NCBI GenBank assembly: GCA_028554755.1
Contig: JAPTOF010000002.1
Coordinates: 13,937,001 to 14,001,000, forward strand
Source of the DNA: Cordia subcordata
Taxonomy: Eukaryota; Streptophyta; Magnoliopsida; Boraginales; Cordiaceae
Length of the DNA stretch: 64,000 bases
Direction: 5' to 3'
Shown: positions 11,960 through 23,167 of the stretch, in pieces
How positions within the stretch are numbered: position 1 is the stretch's first letter
Layout: each line of letters starts with the position of its first letter
Position numbers and translations under genes: made by a program
Notes under the pieces: model-generated
Told to the model about the DNA's origin: nothing
Databases searched by the model: none
What the model saw: only the letters and a program-made list of their open reading frames with translations

Positions 11960-12770
11960 TTATGTAAGCCATGTCAAATTTCTAGGCAAAGAAAATAAGA
12001 TCATTATCAAACAGCACCTTGAATTGATGAAAGATAGGAGTAAGAACCATTCTATAAGCAAGCTTGTTGCCAATTTCTTGGTTGCACGCTCATAATCTTT
12101 TCCACATACATGAGCCATATGACTTAACATAAGATACGTCAAATCAATTTTAACCTTCTTATTAAGGAGATAGAAAGTATAAGAATCCATGAAGTTAATT
12201 CTTCCATCATTGGTCTTTCTACACATAATAACCTCACAAACAATTCTCAAGACAATCCACTTTTTAGCATCTATTTGCATCCTTTATGATGTGGTTTGCT
12301 TAACTGGAATAAAATCAAGCCCTTGCCACATGAAGGTAACAATATCATCAATGGTTTCTTTTTCTACAACAGGCTATCCTTGTGCACTATAATGTCTATC
12401 TTTTTCTCTTGGTAGGCTAAAAATCGTCTTAATGTCTCTTTCTTCTAACTCAAAAATTTTTCATTAACTTTGGTTTTTAAATGCATACATCGTGTGTCAA
12501 CACATTAAGATTCTTATCAAATTCCCTCACCATCTTTTTATGAACATTGCATTTTATATGAACAAACATATCCCAACTTGGCTCATGAAATAATTCTATT
12601 GCATTTATACCTTTCAAATCATCATCGACCAAATACTTTCATACATAATGGCTTGGGAATCGATAGTACCTTTTATTGGTTATGGTTCCAGAGATGGAGA
12701 TAGAAAACCCCACCTTGGCCTTTTTCTTCCTCCTTTTGTGGTAGTCTTTTCTCTTGGGGGTGCCATAGTT
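11960..12770 (-). pseudogene. extra ORF downstream of pol in element A
   Basis: A possible start near 12765 reads 'MAPPREKTTTKGGRKR', a basic N terminus. Further on, the frame 12280-11960 reads 'KKWIVLRIVCEVIMCRKTND' and 'FYLLNKKVKIDLTYLMLSHM'. That wording resembles the domain named 'putative plant transposon protein' found in extra ORFs of plant LTR elements. It sits between RNase H and the polypurine tract, the place where sireviruses carry an env-like or extra ORF. No membrane-fusion features are visible in what is readable, and the frame is broken. The name env would be a positional guess only. Confidence 0.5.
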
Positions 12771-13860
12771 CAAGAGATTTTGAAGAAAAATTGATGCAAT
12801 AATGATGTAAGTGAAATGGGTTATAGGATTTTAGCAGAGTTTTGGAGAGATTTTGGTGTTAAAAAGGGTTTTTGAAGATAGGGATTAAAGTTTGTGTTGG
12901 GTTATGGGCCTACGTCTAAGCTCATACAAATGAGGAAACTTTGAAAGGCAATTAATTATGTTACCAAAATATAAGCTGCCTAAATAGCAAAGGAGAAATC
13001 TTGGGAAAAAAGGATTTCTCTCTTATACATAGCCTGTATTTGGTGTGCCTTAGGGCCACACCCTATAGGGGGGGTGTGGGTGAGAGGGAGAGCTTGAGAG
13101 CATCAAGTGTGTTTTACATTCATTCTAGTCCTATTGAGGATAGAGCTATTGTAAGGACTCCATTAAGAGAGGGCTTAGACTTTTTTATCCATGCAAAAAG
13201 TCATCTGAGTTGTAACCTATTATTGTTGAATAGTGGATTTATCTCAGAGGGGATCATGGACGTAAGCAAAAGGTTGAACCATATTAAAAATATTGCATGT
13301 TCTTTGTGTATGTTTTTTGCTATGCTTTGATGTGTGTACGTGAGTCCTCGATTTTCCTAACAGTTTGGAGGGTTAGGGATTCGACATATTTGGGAGAAAT
13401 TAAGAGAAAAGTTAAGAAAAAGGGTTAAAACCCATCATTTAAAGCTACCCGTTTCCAAGAGTTGGTCGACTGACTCCTTAAAAGGGGTAACCGACTAGGC
13501 GGCCGAGCTAGTCTAGAAAGCCTAGAAAGAAGGTCTGTAGCATTAAGCCCAATGTCGGGCAACTGACGGGTGCAACTGGGCCTGTCCAAAAACCAAGAAA
13601 ATAAGGCCAATTTTACTTCTTTCAAGTCAGGCAACCAGTATAGGCATTCGACATGCCTTAAAAGTCTTTTACAACTCAACACTTTTTCAAAAGCCACTTT
13701 GACTCAAATACTTCAAAAGTTTTCATGAAAAACACATTTTAGCCATAGTTTTGCATCCCAATTTCTCTCTTAATTTTACAAAATTAGTCTTCATGCAATG
13801 GTTTTGTAAAAATATCAGCAACTTGATGCAATGTATCAACAAATTCAAGTACAATGTCAC
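12771..13860 (-). other. element A non-coding stretch after RNase H
   Basis: No recognisable domain. The open frame at 13425-13697 (minus) is Arg/Ser/Leu-rich and has no family I know. Plus-strand frames here are taken to be chance. Confidence 0.4.
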
Positions 13861-13864
13861 TTTT

Positions 13865-15400
13865 TTACACATGATCCCTAATAAAATGCTGTCTGATCTC
13901 TATATGTTTGGTCCTAGAATGTTGAATTGGATTCTTGATAAGATTTATGGCATTAGCGTTGTCACAGTAGATAGGTACATGATTATAATGTAAATCATAA
14001 TCAAGAAACTTTTGTTTTATCCACAAAATTTGGGCAACACAACTTTCAGGGTCAATATATTCAGCCTCGGTAGTAGATATGGCTACACTATTTTGCTTTC
14101 TACTAAGCCAAGACATTAAAGAATGACCAAGAAATTGACAAGTGCCGCTAGTACTCTTATTATCTACCTTATAACTGGCAAAATTGGCATCCAAAAAATC
14201 ACATAAGTCAAATGAAGTTCCTTTTACATATCAAAGTCCTAAGTTACTAGTTCCCTTAAAATATCTAATGATTCATTTTACGGCAACTAGATATGTTTCC
14301 TTAGGATTAGATTGAAATCTTGTACATAAACACACGGCAAACATAATATCTAACCTTCAGCCCGTCAAGTAGAGTAAGCTATCAATCATACCTCGATATT
14401 TCTTCTCATTTACCAACTTACCCTTTTCATCCTTGTTTAGCTTGGTTGAGGGACTCATAGGGGTTCCAATATCCTTAGCATGCTCAAGCCCAAAATTTTT
14501 TATTATCTTCTTTGTGTATTTGGCTTGATTTAGAATCCGAAGAAGAAGATTAACTCACCTATCATGCTCATATCAAACTCCCTATACATACACTTAGAAA
14601 AACTTTCACACAAAGCGACATTAGTTGCACCAAATATGCTATCATCCATACAGATTTGAACAAGCAAAATGTCTTTTCTGTCTCCTTTTATAAAAAAAGT
14701 GAAGTCAAGTTTTCCTTTTTCAAATCCATTTTCAACAAGAAAATCACTAAGCCTTTCATACCAAGCCCTAAGGACTTGTTTTAAACTATACAAAGTCTTT
14801 TCAAGTTTAAAAACATGGTTTGAAAAATAAGGATCTTCAAAACCAGGAGGTTGCGCAATATATGCCTCCTTTTCCATAAAATCATTTAGAAAAGCACTTT
14901 TGACATCCATTTGATATGGTTTAAAATTTTTATAATAAGTAATGCAAGCAACATACGAATAGATTTTAATCTAGCTACAAGGACATAAGTCTTATCATAA
15001 TCTATTCCTTCTTCTTGATTATACCTTTGAGTTACAAGTCTAGCCTTATTCTTAGTTACCACCCCAGATTCATCTAGTGTGTTTCTAAACACCCATTTAG
15101 TTCCAATTATTGGGTGGTTTCTAGTGAATCGGTTTTAACTCTTCTTGCTTGGCAATTATTCAATTTTCATCAAGTAAAGCATCTTTTACATTTTTAGGTT
15201 CAACTTGCAAAATAATTGCATAATGCTTCCAAAATGTATTGATATTACCCCTTGTTCTTACTCCTTTGAATGGATCACCAATGATTTGGTCTTAGAGGTG
15301 ATCTCTCACAAACCTCCAACTCTTTCGCAAGTCAATGCGAGCTTCTACATTTTCTATGCTAGTGTTTTGATTTGAACATTGTTCCTCTTTTACTTTGACT
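13865..15400 (-). pseudogene. element A: reverse transcriptase and RNase H, broken
   Basis: Copia-type reverse transcriptase: 'TKNKARLVTQRYNQEEGIDY' near 15050, 'MDVKSAFLNDFMEKEAYIAQ' near 14900, 'QPPGFEDPYFSNHVFKLEKT' and the polymerase box 'QICMDDSIFGATN' (usual form YVDD). RNase H follows at 14194-13865: 'VDNKSTSGTCQFLGHSLMSW', 'STTEAEYI' and 'YCDNANAINLIKNPIQHSRT', ending with 'RQHFIRDHV'. This wording is close to the SIRE lineage. Several frame changes and stops break it. Confidence 0.85.
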
Positions 15401-15660
15401 TGAGATTCTCCTTCTTGGGATGCAACCTCTTAATCTTTTAGAGTCTCTTTGCCATTTGTAGGTTGATCCTCAAGTGTTGTCTTCTCCAAGAGTTGACTTA
15501 CATCAACAATATCCTTTCTCGGCCCAAAAGGATTAGTTTTATCGAAAGTTACATGCATTGATTCTTCTACCATAAGAGTTCTTTTGTTATACACATGACA
15601 TGCCTTACTCTTAGTGTAATAAACAAGAAAAATTCTGTCATTTAATTTAGCATCAAACTT

Positions 15661-16357
15661 TCACAAATGATCTTTTGTATTTAAAATAGAACAATTACAA
15701 CTAAACTTTTTGAAGTATAAACTCATAGGGGTTTTGCCATGCCAAAGATTATATGGGGTCTTGCTTAAAATGGGTGTAATAAGAACTTTATTTTGCACAT
15801 AACATGCGGTGTTAATGGTTTCACTCCAAAAATATGTAGGCAAGTTGTGTTCTTTAAGTGTAGCCCTTGCCATTTCTTGTAAAATATGATTCTTCCTGTC
15901 TACTATCCCATTTTGTTGAAGAGTCTGAGAGGCCAAAAAGTTGTGATCAATGTCATGCTCATTACAAAAATGTATAAAAGGAGTATTCACATATTCTGTG
16001 CCATTATTACTATGAATGTAAGCTATAAAATAGTCTTTCACATTTTGTAGTTTTCTACACAACCTTGCAAATTCATTGAAGGCATTATTTTTTTGTAAAA
16101 CACATGATCCATATAAATATAGTATAATCATCTACAACAACAAAGGTATATCTAGATCCTCTTAGGCCAATCACATCAATTGGTCCAAACAAATCCATAT
16201 GCAACAATTGTAATGCTCTAAAAGTAGAAATCATGCTGATGGGTTTGAAAGAAGTTTTGTGTTGTTTATGAAGTTGACGTACATCACATACTTTGTCTTT
16301 TTCAAATTTCATCTTGTGTAAGTCTCTAACTAGCTCATGTTTAGACAAATTCTTCAA
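15661..16357 (-). pseudogene. element A: integrase, broken
   Basis: 'LHMDLFGPIDVIGLRGSRYT' gives the first catalytic Asp, and 'FVVVDDYT' follows. The second catalytic region reads 'HSNNGTEYVNTPF', where Asp is expected at the second N of the usual SDNG-type motif. Later come 'QQNGIVDRKNHILQEMARA' and 'YFWSETINTACYVQNKV'. The frame breaks near 16090-16130. The altered catalytic position and the frameshift make activity unlikely. Confidence 0.85.
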
Positions 16358-16362
16358 TAAAC

Positions 16363-16790
16363 TTATGCTAACTTGCCCAATCCTTCTATGCCATAACCAA
16401 GAGTTTTTATGTACAATGAATAAACGTGTGACATTTTGATTTTCAAGTTAGTCAATCTCAATGGTCTAAATATTATCATTCCTACAAGCAACAAATAGCG
16501 CATTTTCACTTTCACAATCATGCACAATGCAACTAGAAGATTTAAAGACAACTTTATGACCTTTATTACACAATTGACTAATGTTAAGCAAGTTAAACTT
16601 AAGAACTTCATCAAACAGCACATTATGAATAGCCAAATACTCTTTATTACCAATACTCTTTTTACCTACTATTCTTCCCTTGCTATTATCTCCAAAGGTC
16701 ACGTCTCCACCCTTGACCTTCTTAAACTCATAAAACAAGATGGAATCATCCGTTATATGTTTAGAGTACTTACTATCCAATATCTACTTC
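16363..16790 (-). pseudogene. element A: protease and gag-pre-integrase region
   Basis: The frame 16780-16466 begins 'MDSKYSKHITDD', the place of the Copia aspartic protease signature, where the family has D-S/T-G followed by x-x-H-M/I-T; here Gly is Lys. 'LAIHNVLFDEVLKFNLLNIS' matches the 'V..VPgL..NLLSvsQL' stretch. A frame change joins it to the gag-pre-integrase remnant at 16653-16363. Confidence 0.7.
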
Positions 16791-16892
16791 TTCTTCTTCC
16801 TATGTTTGCTCACATGGCATACCTATATACATCAACAAGCACAAAAGCCTTTATTTTAGGTCTTCAAACTCCTTCGGTCTTTGACGTTAGTT

Positions 16893-18517
16893 TCAATTCT
16901 TGGCTTTAACAAGCCATTTGGGTCTTTGCCAATATAGGACAAGTGTACCTCTATCACGCAATTTCTTGTAATAACACTGAGTAGAAACATGTCCATGTCT
17001 TTCACAATAAGTACAAGCGATAGTGGATTTTGAAGAGCTAGCAGCGATAAATGCTTTAACAAAGTAAATTTTCAAATACTTTTGTTTGATTATATGCTCA
17101 TACCCAATTCTATATTTGTCAAATACCATTTTTTGTGATCCAAGAAGCTTTTCAAAGTTTTCCTTTGTATTTATAAATTTTTCTACAATCTCATTCAAAT
17201 CATCATTTTTTTTCTTCAAGTCCTCCACTTGTTTTTCCAAACTTTTAGTGTTTTGAACAAGAGATGCATTTTTCTTTTCCAAACTATCTTTTTCATTCAA
17301 AACACTTTTCAAACTTCTAGCAAAACTCTTGTTTTTGTTCAATGCAAGTAAATCATCATTATGCAATTTTGAAAAAGCCTCTTGTAGTTCTTCAAAGGTG
17401 TACTGATCCTCTTCTTCACAAGATGAAAATCTAGAATAGCAAGATAAAGAGTGGACCTTATCCTCATTTACCATGTGGCATACAAAGTTGGCTACATCAT
17501 ACTCCACTATGCTTGTCACTTCACTATCAAAGATGTTCCAAGTTGCTTTGAGAGTCTTTCCCTCCTTGTGCTTTCTGAGTTTTGGGCCATTTGCTTTGAT
17601 GTGCTCAGGCTTGTTGCAAGTGAAGTACTTTGGTTCATCGTTCTTATCTTCCTTGATCTTTTGGCTTCTTTTCCTTTGTTCATTATTTAAGGAAGACCTT
17701 TTTCTCCATTTGCTGAAATTCATGAATTCTTGAGTTTTCTTGCTAGTAGGGCCATCTTTTCTTCCAATCTTTCATCATCATCATCATCATCAGCACTTGA
17801 GTCTTACTTAGAAGCAACAAGAGTCATGACCTTCTTCATTTTCTTGTCATTGTCTTCATAAGCCTTCATCTCAAGTCTATGCATCAAGAGTGACCCAATC
17901 AATTCATTCAATGGGTATGTGTTAAGGTCTTTTACATCCTTTATGGTCATCACCTTTGGTTGCCATGAGAATAGTAGACTCTTTAGCACCTTCCTCACAA
18001 TCTTTGTATTAGAGTATTCCTTTCCTAGTACTTTGAAGCCATTAATAATTTTAAGAAATCTAGCAAACATTTGTTCAATACTTTCACTTGGTTCCTTTAT
18101 AAAAGCTTCATACTTTTGAACAAGCATACTAATTCTAAATTCCTTAACTTGATTAGTTCCTTCATAAGTTACTTCTAGTCGGTCTCAAAGTTCCTTAGCC
18201 AAGGTGCATCCCATTACTTTAACAAATTTAGTAGTATTCAAGCTGACAAACAAGATATACAAGGCTTTAGCATTCAATTGTTCAAGCATCATATCATTAT
18301 CATCATATTCACTTTCTGCTTTACGTACCTATTTATCATTCTCCATTTTCATAGGTATTTGATGTCCATTAAGAATAATTTTCCATGCTTTATAATCATG
18401 TGATTAAATAAAAAGTTTCATTCTTAATTTGCAAAAAGCATAGTTAGTGCCATCAAATACCGGAGTTTTGTTGATAGACAAACCTTCAATAAGTAAAATA
18501 TCTATGTTATTTGCCAT
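16893..18517 (-). pseudogene. element A: large gag with coiled coil and zinc knuckle, broken
   Basis: A possible ATG at 18517-18515 (MANNIDILLIEGLSINKTP) starts a DUF4219/UBN2-type gag with several stops. The frame 18127-17804 carries 'SIEQMFARFLKIINGFKVLG' and 'NTYPLNELIGSLLMHRLEMK'. The frame 17723-16893 (276 residues) has a decayed first knuckle near 17600 (Cys positions lost) and a Lys/Glu/Leu-rich coiled coil around 17150-17350. It also holds an intact second knuckle, CTYCERHGHVSTQC, near 17000. An Asp-rich run lies at about 17770-17800. A long gag with a coiled coil is typical of the SIRE lineage. Confidence 0.8.
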
Positions 18518-18557
18518 GAAAAATTCTACTAGTGGTTAAACTATATGTTGAACCCTA

Positions 18558-18569
18558 GCTCTCATACCA
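18558..18569 (-). other. element A primer-binding site
   Basis: tggtatgagagc on the minus strand matches the initiator tRNA-Met 3' end complement with one change. It lies two bases inside the LTR end at 18572. Confidence 0.75.
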
Positions 18570-19829
18570 AATGTAAGGGGTAAATAGTCTTAAAAGGGGT
18601 GAATTAAGGTTATGTCCAATTTTTGCAATAAAAATCCACACAAACACAAGTATGGTCATTTTGGCAATTCAACAAACATTTAGTAAGCAAATTTGGCAAG
18701 TAAGCTAAAAGGAAAGACAGAAGGAGGAACACAACCGATTTTTAGGTGGTTCAACTTTGCTTACATCCACCACCTAAGAATTCTCCCCTTAGGTCTTCAA
18801 CGTCTTCACTAGTGTAGATGTTTCTTCAAGAATTGATGAAGCATAAACCAATTTTACACCTCTTTGAAGCTCAACTTCAAAGAACCCTAATGAATCCTTA
18901 CTAAAGATTTCCCCACACTCTTTCTTGCTATTTAAGATGCTCTCAATCTAATCATAGCTCAAAAGTGTGTATACAGTCAATGAATGATAGAATTGAAAGT
19001 TTTAGGGTTACAAGCTTCAATAAGAAAATATAGCAAATGAAAAGCTCTTGAATGCTCAAAGATTCTTGCAAGTTATAGCTTAATAATAATGATTTCTAAG
19101 CAATAAATATGGTTGAAAGTGTTTGATAAGGCTTAGAAATGGATATGAATGCTTAATAATCATTGTTAGGCTTGTAGGAAGAAAGGGGCTTTTAAAGAGC
19201 TTTTAAATGGTCATAAACAGCTACAACATTTATTATGTCGGGCTCAGGGTTAGTCGTCCAAGGGGTGCGACTAACTTTGTTTCTGAGCTTTTTGACTATA
19301 ATGGTTACTGGGGCCGGTTGATCAGCCTGGTGACTGACTTGGTCTAGTAAGCAAATTAAAGAAGTTTGAAAAAGTAATACAAAGAAATCATAAATGAGAG
19401 CTATAAAGAGCTATTCTAAAGCATACACAAGTACAGCACACAAGTCGGTATCCCTTATGTCGCGTTGCAGTGGTGGAGCCTGGACCCCAAGGTTAGGGGG
19501 TGCATTCATTCACACAACACACACATATATATTGTTTCTCAAAAATTAATTTTCTCTTAAAAAATTTATGCATCGCATTGAAGCCCTATATATTCAACAA
19601 AATAACAAATTACAATTACATTTTGTATTAAACGGAAAAAAATTCTAGTCATATAATATATATGTTTATATATATATATATATTAAAGTAATAATTTACA
19701 TATAAAAGTTATCAATTTTTAAACAAGCATCATTAGTTAACTTAAACGTTACATCATTCTATTAAGGACCAAGTATCATGCTATGAAGGAGAAGGATATA
19801 ATGGGGGTAGCTTTGAGAAACTATGCTGA

Positions 19830-20698
19830 CACTATCACATTTTTATTTTATTGCAACACTTTAATTGAATTTACAAAAAGATCAATGCAATAGTTAATTT
19901 TTCGCAATAGTTTTGTTATTGTTGTTTAAAAGCTAACACATTTTGCAATGCTTTTATAAAATTGTTGCAATAATTAACTTTTTTGCAATAGTTCTGTAAT
20001 TGTTGCCTAAAAACCAATACTTTTTGTAATGCTTTTATAAAACCGTTGCAATAGTTAGCTTTTTGCAATAATTTTCTGATCATTGTTCAAAAATCAATAT
20101 TTTTTGCAACTAGAACCATTATCTAAAACTAATTGTTTTTGCAATGATTTTAAAAAACCATTGCAGCACTTAACTTCTTTGTAGTAGTTTTCTAGCCATC
20201 ATCTAAAAACCAATACTTTTCTCTATCAATATAAACTTCTAATTGAGATGGTGGTCATTTTAATATAATATTAAAGTTAAATATCAAAAGGTTGTAGGTT
20301 CAAGTGTCACACCTTAACAAAAAAAGAAGAATAATATTTTTTTTAATAATGACTAACTTGCTATTGCAAAATAACTGTTACTTATACTTTTAAAAACCAT
20401 TGCAATAACAAACAACGACTGTTACAGAAAATATGAAACCATTGCTATTACTATTTAAAACTAAAGAAAATGCAAAATTAATCATTACGTAACCATGAGA
20501 TAAAACCATTGCTAAAAGTGTCAATTGCAATGGTTTTTTTTACTATTGTAATTTATTTATAAAAACCATTACAATAGAGAGTAGGCAATGGGAGCAGATT
20601 CAATGGCAACAAAACCATTGCATAAAATCATTTGCAATGGTTTTTAAGCTTCTTGCAACAATTTCCAAGTGTTGCACAAAGTGAAAAATATGATAGTG
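19830..20698. mobile_element. non-autonomous CACTA (EnSpm) element
   Basis: The ends read 'cactatcacatttttat' and '..aaatatgatagtg', which are inverted repeats starting CACTA, flanked by tga (19827-19829) and tga (20699-20701), a 3-bp duplication. Inside, phrases such as 'ttgcaat.gttttataaaa' recur many times on both strands with a period of roughly 80-90 bp. Such subterminal arrays are typical of CACTA elements. No transposase frame. Confidence 0.75.
20220..20345 (+). mobile_element. possible tRNA-derived SINE inside the CACTA element
   Basis: 'taattgagatggtggtcatt' resembles a polymerase III A box region and 'ggttcaagtgtcac' a B box about 50 bp later. An A-rich and then T-rich tail follows. 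No target duplication was settled, so this could instead be part of the CACTA element. Confidence 0.35.
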
Positions 20699-21345
20699 TG
20701 AAAGACAAAAAAAAAAAAATACAATCACTTCGATAAAGTATATTATAAAATTAATAGAGAGGCGAATCGTTTTAAAAGAAAATACTACATTAATTTTAGA
20801 AAAATAAAAACTAAGATACTTGAATTTGTCACCCTCTGATGTAGTCTAAGGTATGGTAGCAGTTGGATTTAGGGGCAGCATTTATCTTTATTTGAAAAAT
20901 ATTTACTTAATTTTTATATAGTATTTTTTTGGGAAAGAAATTGAGGGGGTGCCAAGGCACACCCTGAGGCCTTACTGCCTCCGCCTATGTTGCATCGTCT
21001 CCTCCTTATGACTTCACATCTTCTTTTTCTACAAACTTGAACTCTTCTTTTCTTGAAAATAGTCATGCCATGCTTGATGTGATCTTCTTTACTTCAATCA
21101 TGGCTCAAATCCAATAATTTCAAGCACCCGTCTTAAAAAAAAAATTTAAGAAAAAATCACAAGATGTTTAGCATTCAATTGATTATAATTTGTATCATCA
21201 AAATAATCATAAAAGGTTATATTAAGCCAACAACATCTCTATTTGGAACTACACCTATTTGATTAGTAATGTTAAAAAGTACCAATTTTTGTCAATTTAA
21301 TATAAGATGTTTTTCATAAATGTTTATTTGTAGTCATCTTAGATA

Positions 21346-21707
21346 TGAGAACATTTACTATGTACCGGAAGGACTGTATACTCACTAAGTACTATGTACT
21401 TTTAGTGAACAAAGACCATACAATTCATGAACAAATGGTATAAAAATTATGAACAAACACGTCAATTAAATTATTCATAACTTTTTTACTATTCATTTAT
21501 AATTTATTAGTTCACTACTTAACATATATTTATTTATTACTCTTGCACACACTTACACACAAAAACAAATTCACGCACACAAACCCATATAATATTAATA
21601 TTTTAAGCAAGCAATATTAATATTCTGAACAAATAATATTAATATTGTGAACAAAAGTGAGGAAGCATGGAAAAGCATGATGATGAAGGAACATGGTATA
21701 AATTGCG
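21346..21707. mobile_element. MULE-like element, family M copy 3 (short)
   Basis: Starts 'tgagaacatttactatgtac' and ends '..ggtataaattgcg'. The flanks tcttagata (21337-21345) and ctttagata (21708-21716) are a 9-bp duplication with two transitions. Unit 2 at about 28014 shows the uninserted form ('cagcttaggtacctatatc'). The start and end match the copies at 33746 and 38272. The interior contains 'gaacaaa' phrases and 'aatattaatatt' repeats. Confidence 0.6.
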
Positions 21708-21716
21708 CTTTAGATA

Positions 21717-22059
21717 CTTATATCTTATAATTTATAGTTTACATGTGTCTTGTATTTAAAACTGTAAAATAATATTTATATGCCACAAAAATAAAGAAGT
21801 AAAAATAAATGTTTTTAATTTACGTTTTATTTTTTTATAATTTATCATTTAATATTAAAATTAGAATATATATCAACATATCATGACTCAGAAAAACATT
21901 ATCATCAAATTACCTTATGCATTTTAATTTGCGTTAATAGTTTTTACTAATTAAACAATTTTATATTTTCTTAAATTCTTATTAAAGAAGAGGCTTATAA
22001 GAATTCAAATTAATTTTAGTCTCATAGAGAATACCAGGAACCACGACGTTTCCTAGTGA
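21717..22059. other. upstream region of F-box unit 1
   Basis: Resembles 28025-28945 upstream of unit 2, for example 'catgactcagaaaaacatta' against 'agtgactcagaaaaacatta'. No gene. It is shared duplicated sequence that would hold the promoter of the F-box transcript. Confidence 0.55.
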
Positions 22060-22198
22060 ACCTATAGCGCCCTTTAAGATGAACGACTCTCATCGTCATC
22101 GCCCAAATAAAAGAAATGGTTTCATCGTCTGCAATGATCTTGACCGTGAAACTCTCTTGCTACACCTACTTATTTGTAGTAAAAGACATTTATAAAAG
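22060..22198 (+). other. non-coding leader exon of F-box unit 1
   Basis: The block 'tttcatcgtctgcaatgatc', then 'gtgaaactctcttgc' and 'agacatttataaaag' ends at a splice donor 'gtaagcattctgctcttt'. The same arrangement is found upstream of every F-box copy (28950-29078, 37715-37800, 43670-43749). Each copy also has 'attgcag|cta' or a counterpart just before the coding ATG. The exon start is approximate. That it is transcribed is inferred from conservation of the donor. Confidence 0.6.
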
Positions 22199-22213
22199 GT
22201 AAGCATTCTGCTC

Positions 22214-22229
22214 TTTCCTCTCTCTCTCA

Positions 22230-22270
<41 letters not shown>
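22214..22270. repeat. (CT)n(AT)n microsatellite
   Basis: Simple repeat directly after the leader-exon donor. Units 3 and 4 have a (CT)n at the same relative place. Confidence 0.9.
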
Positions 22271-22322
22271 TAATGTGTTATATTTGACATATAGATGTGT
22301 AAGTTTATATGAGTGAGCCACT

Positions 22323-23157
22323 GGATTTTTTATTTTTTTGACCCAATTTTTAATATACTGTGTAAAAATAACCTGGTTTTGGATTAGATTTCAAAAATAA
22401 TCTAATCTTATTCTGGGAACACGTCGGGCCCGTTCCCAGAACGAGACCGCGTTCCCAGAACGCGGCTAGTGTTTTTGCAACTTTTTTTTTTAACATACCT
22501 TGTTTTTTATGATCCGTGAATATTTTTATTTCAGCATTATGGACATTATTTCAAGCTGGAGGCCCGTGCATTCGAAATAAGATGGATCGCTAAAACCAAG
22601 GTAAACGACGAAGGTGTACAACATGCGGTCAACAAGGCCACACTGCTCCAACTTGCCCCAATAATCAAAATGCGTAGCGTATAGTTGTAATCTTGTAATG
22701 TTGTTACGTAATGTGTATTAGTTGTAATCTTGAATATTGTTATGTAATATATATTAATTGTAATCTAAGTAATCCTATTTAGTTGTAATATTGTTTTGTT
22801 TACTTAGTTGTAATTTTGTAATGTTTTGTTTACAATTACAGCATAATGTTCACTTGAACAGAAAGAATTAAGTGTATAATGTCCAATTGATAATGTAGTG
22901 TCCATAATACTGAAATAAAAGCATCCACGGATTATAAAAAACAAGGTATGCTAAAAAAAAAATTGCAAAAACACCAGCCGCGTTCTGGGAACGCGGCTGC
23001 ATTTTGGGAATGCGACCGCGTTCTAGGAACGTGGTCTAGTTCTGGGAACGCGCCCGACGCGTTCCCAGAACGAGATTGGGTCATTTTTGAAATCCAATCC
23101 AAAACAGGTCATTTTTGCGCAGTATATTAAAAATTGGGTCAAAAAAATAAAAAATCC
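22323..23157. mobile_element. MULE with long GC-rich terminal repeats and transposase remnant
   Basis: The ends are perfect over their first bases ('ggattttttatttttttgac' and its complement) and stay similar for about 250 bp. They include unusual GC-rich phrases such as 'cgcgttcccagaacg' that are themselves palindromic. The flanks are gtgagccact at 22313-22322 and 23158-23167, an exact 10-bp duplication. A 25-codon remnant with a CCHC knuckle lies inside. It is a deletion derivative in the leader intron of F-box unit 1. Unit 2 at about 29400 ('gagtaaaccactccac') shows the uninserted form. Confidence 0.85.
22606..22675 (+). pseudogene. MULE transposase C-terminal zinc-knuckle remnant
   Basis: The frame reads RRRCTTCGQQGHTAPTCPNN and ends in a stop after a few residues. 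The pattern CxxCxxxGHxxxxC with preceding Arg/Lys residues is the usual C terminus of plant MuDR/FAR1-type transposases. A lost base at 22601 ('ccaaggtaaacg') breaks the frame upstream. Confidence 0.65.
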
Positions 23158-23167
23158 GTGAGCCACT

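Larger units (their letters stand above)
19468..20989. mobile_element. non-autonomous hAT-like (Tip100-type ends) transposon
   Basis: The left end is cagtggtggag and the right end, reverse-complemented, is cataggcggag, close to the Tip100-type terminal repeat CAGGGGCGGAG. The 8-bp flanks tcgcgttg (19460-19467) and ttgcatcg (20990-20997) differ only by three transitions, as expected when CpG sites decay. No transposase is visible. It carries the CACTA element at 19830-20698. Confidence 0.7.
7799..21232 (-). mobile_element. sirevirus-like Ty1/Copia retrotransposon (element A), with nested insertions
   Basis: This full-length but decayed element lies on the minus strand. Both LTRs begin, in plus-strand reading, with 'tgtaagggscaaata' (7799 and 18572). 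A primer-binding site of tRNA-Met type (tggtatgagagc, 18558-18569) lies two bases inside the right LTR. The order in minus-strand reading is gag, protease, integrase, reverse transcriptase, RNase H, an extra ORF, a polypurine tract (aggggaggta, 11852-11861) and the 3' LTR. A large coiled-coil gag and an extra ORF after pol are features of the SIRE/Maximus lineage. Flanks acata (7794-7798) and acatc (21233-21237) look like a 5-bp target duplication with one change. Every coding segment is broken by stops. Confidence 0.85.
18572..21232 (-). repeat. 5' LTR of element A, interrupted by a hAT-like element
   Basis: Plus reading runs from 'tgtaaggggtaaat' to '..attaagccaaca'. Subtracting the 1,522-bp insertion and one 8-bp target copy leaves about 1.13 kb, a usual sirevirus LTR length. 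On the minus strand the LTR begins TGTTGGCTTAATATAACC. The flank that follows (acatctctatttgg) lines up with unit 2 at about 27898, so the end is supported by a paralogous empty site. Confidence 0.75.

Noticed and set aside
13001..13330. 109-codon plus-strand frame
   Set aside because: On the opposite strand of retrotransposon A's 3' region; no recognisable motif.
16520..16909. 129-codon plus-strand frame
   Set aside because: Antisense of the Copia protease and gag region, and explained by it.
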